From assembly GCF_000169155.1 (NCBI RefSeq), contig NZ_AAWL01000005.1:103754-167753 (forward strand): DNA of 64,000 bases. Direction: 5' to 3'. This document shows positions 1-8,355 of this stretch, in pieces (position 1 is the stretch's first letter; each line of letters starts with the position of its first letter). The DNA comes from Thermosinus carboxydivorans Nor1 (lineage in GTDB: Bacteria > Bacillota > Negativicutes > Sporomusales > Thermosinaceae). The notes below the pieces were generated by a model. It did no database searches, had not been told where the DNA came from, and saw nothing but the letters and a program-made list of their open reading frames with translations. Made by a program: the position numbers and the translations under genes.

Positions 1-510
1 GGACTTGAATTTCTTGCGAAAATTCGCGCTGCGAATGAAAGGGTAGATGTTATTCTTGTCACGGCCGCCCGGGATTGTCGCAGCATCCAGACCGCTCTAA
101 ACCATGGGGCAGTTGATTATTTGATTAAACCGTTTGAATTTGAACGTCTGCAGCAGGCGCTGCAAGCCTACCGGCAGCGGGTTAAACTGATGCGTAGCGA
201 AGCGGCTTTGAACCAGCAAGACCTAGACGAGCAAATATTTTACCGGGGCAAAGCGGTGCAGCCGGATTTGCCAAAAGGACTGGACCGCAATACTTTAGGG
301 GTTGTATGGGAGGCCATTATGCAAACCGATGGTCCCTTCACTACCGACGAAATGGCGAAAACAGTCGGCATCTCACGGGTGTCTATGCGTAAATACCTTG
401 AATTTCTAAGAAGTCAGGCGGTGCTAAAAGTGGAATTGGACTATGGATCTGTCGGACGCCCGACTAATAAGTACCGTTGTATAAACAGACAGGCGAAATT
501 CAGCAAATAA
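1..510 (+). CDS. CitB/DcuR-type response regulator (5' end outside window)
   Basis: The reading frame is open from the first base, so only the last 169 residues are visible. They contain the second half of a receiver domain: the conserved Thr in VTAARD (visible residue 21) and the conserved Lys in YLIKPF (residue 43). A linker follows, then a helix-turn-helix of the CitB/DcuR type (about residues 115-140, TDEMAKTVGISRVSMRKYL). The phosphoacceptor Asp lies outside the window. Family members are paired with CitA/DcuS sensor kinases and activate di- and tricarboxylate genes. The adjacent citS-citDEF genes on the same strand, with two palindromes upstream of their promoter, make citrate genes the likely target (inference). 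Confidence 0.9.
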   Translation, partial: GLEFLAKIRAANERVDVILVTAARDCRSIQTALNHGAVDYLIKPFEFERLQQALQAYRQRVKLMRSEAALNQQDLDEQIFYRGKAVQPDLPKGLDRNTLGVVWEAIMQTDGPFTTDEMAKTVGISRVSMRKYLEFLRSQAVLKVELDYGSVGRPTNKYRCINRQAKFSK

Positions 511-537
511 GTATGTTTTTGTACCATAGTATACTGC

Positions 538-577
538 TAGCTTTCCGGACGGTAGGGCCGGGAAGCTATTTATTTTT
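538..577 (+). terminator. Rho-independent terminator after the response regulator
   Basis: An 11-bp stem (TAGCTTTCCGG with CCGGGAAGCTA, one G:T pair) is followed by a T-rich run. It separates the regulator gene from the citS promoter. Confidence 0.75.
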
Positions 578-583
578 AGTTAA

Positions 584-623
584 AAAATAGCTATTTTAAT
601 TAACAAAATTACTTAGTAATTTT
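584..623 (+). promoter_or_regulatory. Two AT-rich palindromes, likely operators of the cit operon
   Basis: AAAATAGCTATTTT (584-597) is a perfect 14-bp palindrome. AAAATTACTTAGTAATTTT (605-623) is a 9-bp inverted repeat around one T. Their centres lie about 23 bp apart, just upstream of the -35 box at 631. AT-rich palindromes in this position suit binding by a dimeric activator such as the CitB-type regulator encoded just upstream. The identity of the bound protein is inferred. Confidence 0.55.
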
Positions 624-630
624 CGAAAAA

Positions 631-659
631 TTGGCAAAAGGTGCAGCGCTAGCTACAAT
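631..659 (+). promoter_or_regulatory. Sigma-A type promoter of citS
   Basis: TTGGCA at 631-636, a 17-bp spacer, and TACAAT at 654-659, about 45 bp before the citS start codon. Confidence 0.65.
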
Positions 660-704
660 TACAATCGGAATAAATGACAAATAACTGAAAAGCGAGGTGT
701 ATTT

Positions 705-2021
705 ATGAAATCCGAAGCAGTACCAACTGTTTCGAACGGTACAACCAATCGCCTAATTAACATCAAAGTAGGTCCAATTCCCCTGCCGCTTTATCTCATC
801 ATGGCGGCCATCATTTATGTCGCATCGGTTTACGGGAAACTGCCGGCGGATATGATTGGCGGTATTGCGGTCATGATGGTCATGGGGATACTGCTTGGCG
901 ACATCGGCATGCGGGTACCCGTACTGAAGGACATTGGCGGCCCAGCAATTTTATCTATTTTCATTCCTTCTATCATGGTCTTTTACAATTTGATTAATCC
1001 GGCGGCGCTGAAAGCCATCACCGCTTTCATGAAAGGTTCGAACTTCTTGTATTTGTATATTGCCTGCCTGGTGACGGGCAGTATCCTGGGCATGCAGCGG
1101 ATAGTGCTTATTCAGGGCTTTTTGCGCATGTTTGTTCCGCTCTTAGTCGGTACTATCGCCAGTATAGCCGCCGGCACGCTGGTCGGTACCCTTACCGGGC
1201 TTGGCGCACACCGTTCATTCTTTTATGTCGTTATTCCAATTATTTCCGGAGGTGTCGGTGAAGGTATTTTGCCACTGTCAATGGCCTATTCCGAGATTTT
1301 GCAGCAATCCCATGAAAAATTCATTCCCCAGCTCATCCCGGCCGCGATGCTTGGCAATATTGTGGCGATTATGGCGGCGGGATATCTTAAACGTTTAGGC
1401 GACAGAAAACCGCACTTGAGCGGCAACGGGCTACTAGTAAAAACCGGTCAGGACGAATTTTTGCGGGCTGCTCAGACGACAGAAAAACCGGTGGATTTCT
1501 CCCTGATGGGGGCCGGTCTGCTATTGGCTTGCACTTTCTATATATTTGGCATAGTCGCCAATAAATTTATTGGCATTCCGGCGCCAATCATCATGATTTT
1601 TTCAGCCGCTATTGTAAAGGCCATCGGCATTATGCCCGCCAAAATGGAACAAGGGGCATATCATACTTACCGCTTCATTGCTTCCAGTTTAACGTGGGCG
1701 TTGCTAGTAGGGGTAGGTGTGCTCTATACGCCGTGGAAAGACGTGATTGCCGCTATTACGCCAGCCTATGTGGCGACCGTGGTTGCCACCGTTTTGGCGA
1801 TGGTCGCGTCAGGCTTCTACGTAGGCAAATATATGAACATGTACCCGATTGAAGCGGCAGTGGTTACGGGCTGTCATAGCGGGCTCGGCGGTACCGGCGA
1901 TGTAGCTATCCTGTCCTCTGCCAACCGGATGGAACTGATGCCGTTTGCCCAGGTATCGACCCGTATTGGCGGAGCATGTATGGTTGTTACGGCCGCAATA
2001 CTTTTGCGAATGTGGCATTAG
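705..2021 (+). CDS. citS: 2-hydroxycarboxylate transporter, probably Na+/citrate symporter
   Basis: This 438-residue hydrophobic protein belongs to the 2-hydroxycarboxylate transporter family (CitS, CimH, MaeN). It has many predicted membrane segments and the two family re-entrant loop signatures: GGVGEG near residue 185 and GGTGDV near residue 398. The start ATG follows GCGAGGTG. The citrate lyase genes follow 146 bp downstream on the same strand, so citrate is the likely substrate. Malate is also possible, because family members differ in specificity. The protein would sit in the cytoplasmic membrane and bring in citrate with sodium for cleavage to acetate and oxaloacetate. Confidence 0.9.
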   Translation: MKSEAVPTVSNGTTNRLINIKVGPIPLPLYLIMAAIIYVASVYGKLPADMIGGIAVMMVMGILLGDIGMRVPVLKDIGGPAILSIFIPSIMVFYNLINPAALKAITAFMKGSNFLYLYIACLVTGSILGMQRIVLIQGFLRMFVPLLVGTIASIAAGTLVGTLTGLGAHRSFFYVVIPIISGGVGEGILPLSMAYSEILQQSHEKFIPQLIPAAMLGNIVAIMAAGYLKRLGDRKPHLSGNGLLVKTGQDEFLRAAQTTEKPVDFSLMGAGLLLACTFYIFGIVANKFIGIPAPIIMIFSAAIVKAIGIMPAKMEQGAYHTYRFIASSLTWALLVGVGVLYTPWKDVIAAITPAYVATVVATVLAMVASGFYVGKYMNMYPIEAAVVTGCHSGLGGTGDVAILSSANRMELMPFAQVSTRIGGACMVVTAAILLRMWH

Positions 2022-2119
2022 AAAATGCTTGCTTATTGGAGAACGAAGCGTAGTTGGCCTGTCGTCAGACAACCTGACCGCTAGGCCGGACTGAACTATG
2101 CTGCAGCAAGTTAAACGGT

Positions 2120-2147
2120 GTATGCTGCCCGTATAAGGGCAGCATAC
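2120..2147 (+). promoter_or_regulatory. Strong mRNA hairpin before citD
   Basis: An 11-bp perfect stem (GTATGCTGCCC / GGGCAGCATAC) has a 6-nt loop and no T-run after it. It ends about 8 nt before the citD ribosome binding site. It looks like an RNA processing or stabilising element rather than a terminator, and could set different expression of transporter and lyase (inference). Confidence 0.5.
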
Positions 2148-2167
2148 CTATATCAAGGAGGGAGAAT

Positions 2168-2461
2168 ATGGGACGAATTATGCGCTCGGCCCAGGCTGGT
2201 ACCCTGGAATCCAATGATATCATGATTACGGTGACTCCCGGCGCGCCTGGCAGCGGGACGGTTATCGAACTGGAAAGCATTGTCCTGCTTCAGTACGGCG
2301 AGGCTATTCGTCAAACGCTTGCCGCTGTAGTAGCAGAAACGGGCATCGACGATATATACATCAAAGCCGTTGACCGGGGAGCTCTCGATTGTACCATCCG
2401 CGCCCGGATGCTTGCAGCCTTGGCGCGTGCCGGCGCGGTGCTGAAGGAGGATATGGCGTAA
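2168..2461 (+). CDS. citD: Citrate lyase acyl carrier protein (gamma subunit)
   Basis: A 97-residue protein, the usual length for CitD. The segment AGTLESND near residue 15 carries the Ser that holds the phosphoribosyl-dephospho-CoA prosthetic group in this family. The acyl group on that cofactor is exchanged between acetyl and citryl by CitF and cleaved by CitE. The start ATG follows AAGGAGGGAGAAT. The stop codon TAA overlaps the citE ATG by one base, which implies coupled translation. No citC, citX or citG gene, needed for cofactor synthesis, attachment and acetylation, is visible. They may lie left of the window or elsewhere. Confidence 0.93.
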   Translation: MGRIMRSAQAGTLESNDIMITVTPGAPGSGTVIELESIVLLQYGEAIRQTLAAVVAETGIDDIYIKAVDRGALDCTIRARMLAALARAGAVLKEDMA

Positions 2462-3336
2462 TGGAACTGAGAAGAACCATGTTGTTCATTCCTGGCAATA
2501 ACCCCGGCATGCTGCAAAATGGCGGGGTTTTTGGCGCTGACGCGGTCATCCTGGACTTAGAGGATGCAGTGGCGCCCCAGGAAAAAGATGCAGCCCGGTT
2601 GCTGGTAGCCCAAGCCCTGCGGTTTGTGGATTATGGCGCTAGCGAGACGGTGGTGCGCATTAATACCCTGGATACTTTCGGGCGGCAGGACATTAAAACA
2701 ATCGTTCCTTGCCAGCCGGACGCCTTATTGGTGCCCAAGGTACAATGCGCCGAAGACATTCATGCCGTTGTCGCCGTGGTGGCGGCAGCCGAGCGCCCCG
2801 GGCAGAAGCCGGTCAAGCTGATAGCCTTAATCGAAACGCCCCGTGGACTGGCTGAAGCGCAGGCGATAGCCGCGGCTGACGAGCGGGTAGCCGCTCTGGC
2901 GTTTGGTGCCGAGGATTATACTGCTGCTATTGGGGCGCAGCGCACCAAAGAAAGCCAGGAAATCCTCACGGCCCGCATGCTGCTAGTCAATGCCGCCGCA
3001 GCCGCCGGGGTGCAGGCCATTGATACACCTTACACTGATGTCAATGACGAAAGCGGCTTAAGGCAAGATGCTGCGTTTGCCAAACAACTCGGGTTCAAGG
3101 GCAAGCTGGTTATCAATCCTCGCCAGATTGACGTTATTCATAGTGTATTTAACCCCAGTGACCGGGAGATTGGCTGGGCGCAGCGCGTTATTAAGGCAAT
3201 CCGTCAGGCGGAAGCTGAAGGTTCAGGAGTTGCTTCCCTGGATGGCAAAATGGTGGATGCTCCTATCGTCAGCCGGGCGGAGCGTATTCTCCACCTGGCG
3301 CGTCTACTGGGGCTTGATAAGGAGGTACAAGCATGA
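2461..3336 (+). CDS. citE: Citrate lyase beta subunit (citryl-ACP lyase)
   Basis: A 291-residue HpcH/HpaI aldolase-family protein. Visible motifs include LDLEDAVAP (residues 31-39), ALIETPRGL and GAEDYTAAIG, which form the acyl and metal binding site in CitE. It cleaves citryl-ACP into acetyl-ACP and oxaloacetate. The frame is open further upstream, but the start at 2461 is chosen because it overlaps the citD stop (TAATG), AAGGAGG lies 7 nt upstream, and homologous CitE proteins begin with this RRTMLFIPG segment. The stop overlaps the citF start (ATGA). Confidence 0.93.
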   Translation: MELRRTMLFIPGNNPGMLQNGGVFGADAVILDLEDAVAPQEKDAARLLVAQALRFVDYGASETVVRINTLDTFGRQDIKTIVPCQPDALLVPKVQCAEDIHAVVAVVAAAERPGQKPVKLIALIETPRGLAEAQAIAAADERVAALAFGAEDYTAAIGAQRTKESQEILTARMLLVNAAAAAGVQAIDTPYTDVNDESGLRQDAAFAKQLGFKGKLVINPRQIDVIHSVFNPSDREIGWAQRVIKAIRQAEAEGSGVASLDGKMVDAPIVSRAERILHLARLLGLDKEVQA

Positions 3337-4868
3337 TCAACGCAATCGGGCGCGAAATTCCCGATCTTGTTGAAGGATATGGCGCAGTGAAGCCGTTTGC
3401 CGGGGCATTTCATACTGTGCCGGACATGAAGCGCCATGCTCCACGGGTGAAGGCGGTGCGACCGGGAGAAAACAAGGTGCTAAGCAGTCTGGAGGAGGTC
3501 TTTCGGCGCATCGGCATCAAGGACGGCATGACCTTGTCATTTCACCATCATTTCCGCAATGGCGACGGTGTTGTCAACATGGTGCTGGCTACAGCGGCCA
3601 AACTGGGCCTGAAAGATTTGAAGATAGCATTAAGCTCGGTATTTCCAGTACACGCGCCGCTCGTTGATCATATCAAACACGGGGTGGTTACCGGGTTGGA
3701 CACCAATTATATATCGGGGCCGGTAGCCCAGGCCATATCAAGGGGGATTTTGGCCCGGCCAGTTATTTTGCGCACCCATGGTGGGCGGGCGCGGGCCATT
3801 GAATGCGGTCAACTCAAAATCGACGTGGCTTTTATTGCCGCACCGGCTGCCGACGATTTCGGCAATATTAACGGTGTAGAAGGACCAGCGGCGTGCGGCT
3901 CGCTGGGTTACGCCTTCCCGGATGCCGAATACGCCGATTACGTTGTCGCCGTAACCGACCATCTGGTAGAATATCCTTTGTCGCCTGTATCCATTCCTCA
4001 GACACGGGTAGACTATGTAGTCAAGGTTGACTGTATTGGTGACCCCAAAGGAATTGTCTCCGGGACTACTCGTATTACCAAAGACCCGGTAGGACTAAAA
4101 ATTGCCAATACTGCCGCAAGAGTCATTGAAGCGGCGGGGCTTATTAAAGAAGGGTTTTCATTTCAGACCGGAGCGGGAGGGGCGTCGTTAGCGACAGCTC
4201 ACTTTGTCCGGCAGATGATGGAAAGGGCCGGCATTACCGGCAGTTTCGCTCTGGGCGGTATTACCGGCTATATGGTGGATATGCTGGAAAAGGGGTTATT
4301 TAAAAAGATTATCGACGTTCAGGGATTTGATCTCGAGGCCGTCCGGTCCATTGCGACCAACCCTAACCATCTGGAAGTTAGCGCCAGTTTCTATGCCAGT
4401 CCGTTCAACGCCGGCTGCGCCGTAAACAAGTTGGATGCGGTCATCCTGGGGGCCACGGAAATTGATACCGACTTTAATGTCAATGTCGTCACCGGCTCGG
4501 ACGGCGTAATCATGGGCGGTTCAGGCGGTCACAGCGACGCTGCCGCCGGCGCTAAGGTGACTATTGTTGTCGCCAACTTGCTCCGGGGGCGCCTGCCTAT
4601 TATTGTCGATAAGGTGCTGACGGCCACGACTCCTGGGGAGACTATCGATGTACTGGTGACCGAGCGGGGCGTGGCGGTAAACCCGCGGCGCGGCGACTTG
4701 AGAGAACAGCTCGTTGCCGCAGGTTTGCCGGTCAAGGAGATTCACGAGTTAAAGGCGCTCGCGGAAAAAATTGCCGGGATCCCGGCGAAAGCGCCTGCCG
4801 GCGGACGAGTAATAGCTGTTGTGGAATACCGTGATGGCACGATTATTGACGTTGTACGCCAGCGTTAA
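3333..4868 (+). CDS. citF: Citrate lyase alpha subunit (citrate:acetyl-ACP transferase)
   Basis: A 511-residue protein of CitF length, containing the class II CoA-transferase-like fold. Glycine-rich stretches GAGGASLATA (near residue 280) and SDGVIMGGSGGHSDAAAG (near residue 390) are typical of CitF. It exchanges the acetyl group on CitD for citrate, forming citryl-ACP. It starts four bases inside the end of citE (ATGA), so citDEF is one translationally coupled unit. No terminator is visible after it. The next 430 bp hold a decayed gene. Confidence 0.94.
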   Translation: MINAIGREIPDLVEGYGAVKPFAGAFHTVPDMKRHAPRVKAVRPGENKVLSSLEEVFRRIGIKDGMTLSFHHHFRNGDGVVNMVLATAAKLGLKDLKIALSSVFPVHAPLVDHIKHGVVTGLDTNYISGPVAQAISRGILARPVILRTHGGRARAIECGQLKIDVAFIAAPAADDFGNINGVEGPAACGSLGYAFPDAEYADYVVAVTDHLVEYPLSPVSIPQTRVDYVVKVDCIGDPKGIVSGTTRITKDPVGLKIANTAARVIEAAGLIKEGFSFQTGAGGASLATAHFVRQMMERAGITGSFALGGITGYMVDMLEKGLFKKIIDVQGFDLEAVRSIATNPNHLEVSASFYASPFNAGCAVNKLDAVILGATEIDTDFNVNVVTGSDGVIMGGSGGHSDAAAGAKVTIVVANLLRGRLPIIVDKVLTATTPGETIDVLVTERGVAVNPRRGDLREQLVAAGLPVKEIHELKALAEKIAGIPAKAPAGGRVIAVVEYRDGTIIDVVRQR

Positions 4869-4884
4869 GATAGATTAAATTTAT

Positions 4885-5303
4885 AATAAAATACGGACTT
4901 TATTGACAGCGTCGGCGAAGTTGTCAGCAAATACAGTAAAATTGACCTTGTGCCGATGATGGATGAGGAAAAGTATTTGACGCCTGGCGACCGGCAGGGC
5001 TTATTTGATCTCAGCTTTGGCAAGGCCCCGGTGGCATTGTCTGTTATGACCTCCGGTTCATCGAACTGACGCGCGCTCTGGCGCTGAAAGGAGTCGAGGT
5101 ACTGTTCGTAACCGGGTGGGCAAAGACAACAATAATACCTTTTTCGGCCATTCCCTGGTCGTCAATCCATGGGGCGAAGTTCTGGCCGAGGGCTGTGAAA
5201 AACCGAAGAGCAGGTTGTTGTCGACGATATTGATCTTAGTATCGTGCCGGAAATTCGCCCCAAAGTAACGGTATTCGCGGACCGGCGTGCGCAGCACTAT
5301 TAA
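4885..5303 (+). pseudogene. Decayed carbon-nitrogen hydrolase (nitrilase/omega-amidase family) fragment
   Basis: Three consecutive frames carry pieces of one protein. GEVVSKYSKIDLVPMMDEEK is followed in a shifted frame by YDLRFIELTRALALKGVEVLF (the segment after the catalytic Cys of this family). A further shift gives NTFFGHSLVVNPWGEVLAE, and then DDIDLSIVPEIRP up to the stop at 5301-5303. The order matches the C-terminal half of omega-amidase-like hydrolases, but the N-terminal half, the catalytic Cys context and a continuous frame are lost. It is therefore a truncated, multiply frameshifted relic. Confidence 0.75.
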
Positions 5304-5363
5304 GCGGAGCATAGTACGGGTCGCTTGGCCTGCCAACAAGCCATTAAGTTAAGCTCTTTTCAG

Positions 5364-5437
5364 TTGCCCGGCTACACCGGGCAGCTTATCATTACAGCGA
5401 GCCAGACGCAAGGGTTCGCTGTAATGATAAGACTGCC
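5364..5437 (+). promoter_or_regulatory. Overlapping hairpins in the leader upstream of the glcD-like gene
   Basis: A small stem, TGCCCGG (5364-5370) with CCGGGCA, overlaps the foot of a long stem. In the long stem CTTATCATTACAGCGA (5385-5400) pairs perfectly with TCGCTGTAATGATAAG (5416-5431), and GGGCAG/CTGCC can extend it past a one-base bulge. Both folds use the CCGGGCAG segment, so they cannot both form fully. No T-run follows the long stem. It may be a leader RNA switch, an operator, or a relic of a mobile element. Confidence 0.5.
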
Positions 5438-5511
5438 AAAAAATATTAGTAAATTATTTGGGCAGGGAAGAGGAGTATCGTCTAAATATGCCGAAAGCTA
5501 TGAATAGAATG

Positions 5512-5560
5512 GCAACCGCAAGGTGACGGCCCCAGACCGCCAGACTCGGGGTTGCTTTTT
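5512..5560 (+). terminator. Possible attenuator just before the glcD-like gene
   Basis: GCAACC (5512-5517) can pair with GGTTGC (5550-5555), followed directly by TTTTT and then the ribosome binding site of the next gene (CGGAGGTG). The stem is only 6 bp with a large GC-rich interior, so this is tentative. Its place between the long leader hairpin and the start codon would suit transcription attenuation. Confidence 0.35.
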
Positions 5561-5583
5561 GCATTTCACACGGAGGTGCTGTA

Positions 5584-6972
5584 ATGATAACCAATGAAAT
5601 TAAAGAAAAACTTCGCGCTATCGTCGGCGCTGAAAACGTACTCGATTCCAATATCGACCGTTTTGGCTATTCTTATGATTCGTCTTTTGTTCCGCTCGTG
5701 CCTGCCAACAATCCCGACGTTGTCGTTCGTCCCCTTACGACGGAGGAAGTGTCGAAAGTAATGGCTCTTGCCAACGAGCATGGCATTCCGGTAACGCCGC
5801 GGGGAGCGGCCAGCGGTCGCACCGGCGGCAGTATTCCCCTGGCCGGCGGTATCTCCTTATCCCTTGACCGGATGACCAAGATTTTGGAATTTGATGAGAA
5901 GAACATGATGGTCACTGTTGAGCCGGGGGTGCGGACGGTTGACCTGTACAATTTCTGTGCGGACAAAGGCTTATTCTATCCGCCTGACCCGGCAAGCTGG
6001 AAGTTTTCCACCATCGGCGGCAATGTGGCCGAAAATGCCGGCGGCATGCGGGCCGTTAAGTATGGTGTCACCAGCAATTATGTGATGGGCCTGGAAGTGG
6101 TGCTGGCCGATGGTACGGTTATTCAAACCGGCGGTAAGGCCATTAAGAACGTAACCGGCTATAATCTTACCCAACTGTTCACCGGCTCGGAAGGCACGCT
6201 TGGCATCATCACCAAGGTGCTGCTCCGCCTTATCCCCATGCCCAAGGTGCGCAACACGCTTCAGCTCATGTTTTATTCCCTTGATGACGCCTGCGCCACC
6301 ATTCACAAAATGCTGCAGTCTGGCGTCGTGCCGGCAGCGGCGGAACTGATGGATAAAATGAGTATTCAGGCGGTGGCCCGTCATCGCAAGCTCGATATAG
6401 ATCCGGCCATCGAGGCCTGCGTTATCATCGAAATCGACGGCGACAGCAAGGAAGACCTTGATAAACAAGCCAAGCAGATCGAGACGATTGCCCGCGGTTT
6501 TAATGTCGCGGAAGTACGCATCGCGCAATCGAAGCAGGAAGAGGAAGACATCTGGGCGATTCGCCGCGGCCTAAGTTCGGCGGTAGGAGCAATGGCGCCC
6601 AACCGGCTGGGCGAGGACATTTCGGTGCCGCGCAACGAATTCCCCGAAATGGTCCGCCGCATCCGCAAAATCTCGGAAAAATACAATCTGCCCATCGCTG
6701 TTTACGGCCATGCCGGCGACGGTAACTTGCACCCGTCGGTCTTGTGCGACCTGTCCAATCCCGAGGAGGCCGAACGGGTTCACAAGGCGGTTGACGAAAT
6801 TTTTGCCGAAGCCCTGGCTGTCGGCGGTACGCTGTCAGGCGAACATGGCATCGGCATTACCAAACGGCCTTATACCCTGAGTGCCCTGGGTGAAGGGGGC
6901 ATCAGGACGCTCAAGGCGATTAAACAGGCCCTCGACCCGAAAGGTATCTTAAATCCAGGAAAAATTTGGTAA
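5584..6972 (+). CDS. glcD: FAD-linked 2-hydroxyacid oxidase/dehydrogenase (GlcD family)
   Basis: A 462-residue flavoprotein of the GlcD/D-lactate dehydrogenase family. The N-terminal FAD-binding domain (about residues 38-215) includes PRGAASGRTGGS and GGNVAENAGGMRAVKYG. The C-terminal FAD-oxidase domain ends with the characteristic YGHAGDGNLHP and SGEHGIGITKRP segments. It oxidises a 2-hydroxyacid such as glycolate or D-lactate and passes electrons on. The (Fe-S) gene 26 bp downstream is its likely electron-accepting partner, possibly linking to quinones or an electron-transfer flavoprotein. The start is supported by GGAGGTGCTGTA. The exact substrate cannot be read from the sequence. Confidence 0.88.
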   Translation: MITNEIKEKLRAIVGAENVLDSNIDRFGYSYDSSFVPLVPANNPDVVVRPLTTEEVSKVMALANEHGIPVTPRGAASGRTGGSIPLAGGISLSLDRMTKILEFDEKNMMVTVEPGVRTVDLYNFCADKGLFYPPDPASWKFSTIGGNVAENAGGMRAVKYGVTSNYVMGLEVVLADGTVIQTGGKAIKNVTGYNLTQLFTGSEGTLGIITKVLLRLIPMPKVRNTLQLMFYSLDDACATIHKMLQSGVVPAAAELMDKMSIQAVARHRKLDIDPAIEACVIIEIDGDSKEDLDKQAKQIETIARGFNVAEVRIAQSKQEEEDIWAIRRGLSSAVGAMAPNRLGEDISVPRNEFPEMVRRIRKISEKYNLPIAVYGHAGDGNLHPSVLCDLSNPEEAERVHKAVDEIFAEALAVGGTLSGEHGIGITKRPYTLSALGEGGIRTLKAIKQALDPKGILNPGKIW

Positions 6973-6998
6973 ATAATTCGGACTAAAAGGAGCTTACC

Positions 6999-8222
6999 AT
7001 GAGCAATATTGATAAACGCGACCTTTTGCAGCAAGTGAGCGGTATCGTCAGCCAGTGCGACCGCTGCGGCACTTGCCTTACAGTCTGTCCGCTGTTTGGT
7101 GTAAAAGATATTGAAGCGTCCAGCGCCCGCGGCAAAAACAATATCGCCCGCGCCCTTGTGCAGGGCGGTTTTGAGCCCACGCCTGACGTGCTGGAAGCCA
7201 TGAATTTTTGTTTGCTCTGCCGCACCTGCGTCGAAAACTGCCCGAGCAAGGTGAAAACCGATGAGGCGATGATGGCTATTCGGCAATATTTTGCCGATAA
7301 GTCCGGCGCCAGCGTAAAGTATAAAGCCCTTGGTACTATGCTGAAACACCGGACGTTAGTCAAAATGTCGGCAGGCGCCATTGGCGTGATACGCAAAGTG
7401 GGGTTAAACCGCCTCGTTCCCTTCGGCATGGCGCCAAGTCAGTTTACCCGCGAGCAGTATCTTGCCAACTTCGCCGGCCCGGCCGCCCTCGGCGGCCCGG
7501 CGCCCCAGTCGTCCGTAAGCCTCCCGGCGAATGCTAAGGTAGCCTATTTTTACGGCTGCGGCATGCGCATGATGTTTCCCGAGGCGGCCAAGGAGACGGT
7601 GGCGATTTTGCGCACGTTGTCCGAACCGAAACTGGTGGACAATGTGTGCTGCGGCTTGCCACACCTGGCCCACGGCTTGCGCGGCGATTTTTTGGAACTG
7701 GCCAAAGAAAACATTCGCCTGTTTGAAGACGTCGATGTGGTGGTCAGTGACTGTGCCAGCTGTAGCGGCATGCTCAAACATATTGCTGCCTATTTTGCCG
7801 ATGATCCGGAGTGGAAAGACCGGGCGGCCGCGTTCAGTCGCAAGATCATGGGTCTCAGCGAATATTTGGTGAAAGTCGGTTATCAGCCCCGGCAACGCAC
7901 TAATGTGAAAATTACCTTCCACGAACCGTGCCATCTCGGTCGCGGCCAGGGAATCAAAAAGCAGCCGCGCCAGCTGCTCACTGCGGCGGCGGATTACGTC
8001 GAAATGCCCGGTGCCGATACATGCTGCGGCGGCGCCGGATCCTTCCACATTGATTATCCTGATATTGCGAACGCAATTCTCGACAAGAAAAGAGCCAATA
8101 TCGAAAAAACGGGCGCCCAAATCGTCGTTACCGAATGTCCCGTCTGCCTAGTACAGATGACTAAGGCGGCTGAGAAAAGCGCGGGCAAGTTCCGGGCGAT
8201 GCACATCAGCCAGGTGCTTTAA
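6999..8222 (+). CDS. glcF: Fe-S subunit of 2-hydroxyacid oxidase (GlcF family, CCG domains)
   Basis: A 407-residue protein with two 4Fe-4S motifs near the N-terminus: CDRCGTCLTVCP (about residues 22-33) and CLLCRTCVENCP (about 70-81). Two cysteine-rich CCG domains follow, with CCGLPH near residue 214 and CCGGAG near residue 343. This is the GlcF/LutA-like architecture that accepts electrons from a GlcD-type flavoprotein. It lies 26 bp behind the glcD-like gene with a good ribosome binding site (AAAGGAGCTTACC) and is followed by a strong terminator, so the two genes form an operon. Confidence 0.9.
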   Translation: MSNIDKRDLLQQVSGIVSQCDRCGTCLTVCPLFGVKDIEASSARGKNNIARALVQGGFEPTPDVLEAMNFCLLCRTCVENCPSKVKTDEAMMAIRQYFADKSGASVKYKALGTMLKHRTLVKMSAGAIGVIRKVGLNRLVPFGMAPSQFTREQYLANFAGPAALGGPAPQSSVSLPANAKVAYFYGCGMRMMFPEAAKETVAILRTLSEPKLVDNVCCGLPHLAHGLRGDFLELAKENIRLFEDVDVVVSDCASCSGMLKHIAAYFADDPEWKDRAAAFSRKIMGLSEYLVKVGYQPRQRTNVKITFHEPCHLGRGQGIKKQPRQLLTAAADYVEMPGADTCCGGAGSFHIDYPDIANAILDKKRANIEKTGAQIVVTECPVCLVQMTKAAEKSAGKFRAMHISQVL

Positions 8223-8226
8223 CTAA

Positions 8227-8261
8227 CAGAGGCGGCAAGCTTTGTGGGCTTGCCGCCTCTG
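8227..8261 (+). terminator. Terminator of the glcD-glcF operon
   Basis: A perfect 14-bp stem, CAGAGGCGGCAAGC with GCTTGCCGCCTCTG, a 7-nt loop and a following GTTTCTC. Confidence 0.8.
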
Positions 8262-8291
8262 TTTCTCCCTGAAATTTTCCTGCCTTTACTA

Positions 8292-8319
8292 TTGCACTTT
8301 TGGCTGTTTGTGATACAAT
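8292..8319 (+). promoter_or_regulatory. Promoter of the fold-III decarboxylase
   Basis: TTGCAC (8292-8297), a 16-bp spacer and TACAAT (8314-8319), 36 bp before the start codon. Confidence 0.55.
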
Positions 8320-8355
8320 CAGGAAGGCGAATAATCGAGAGGCAGGTGCAGACTA

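Noticed and set aside
5461..5583. Known riboswitch (c-di-GMP, cobalamin, glycine, ykkC, THF) before the glcD-like gene
   Set aside because: Core motifs of these classes could not be placed; only a possible attenuator stem remains.
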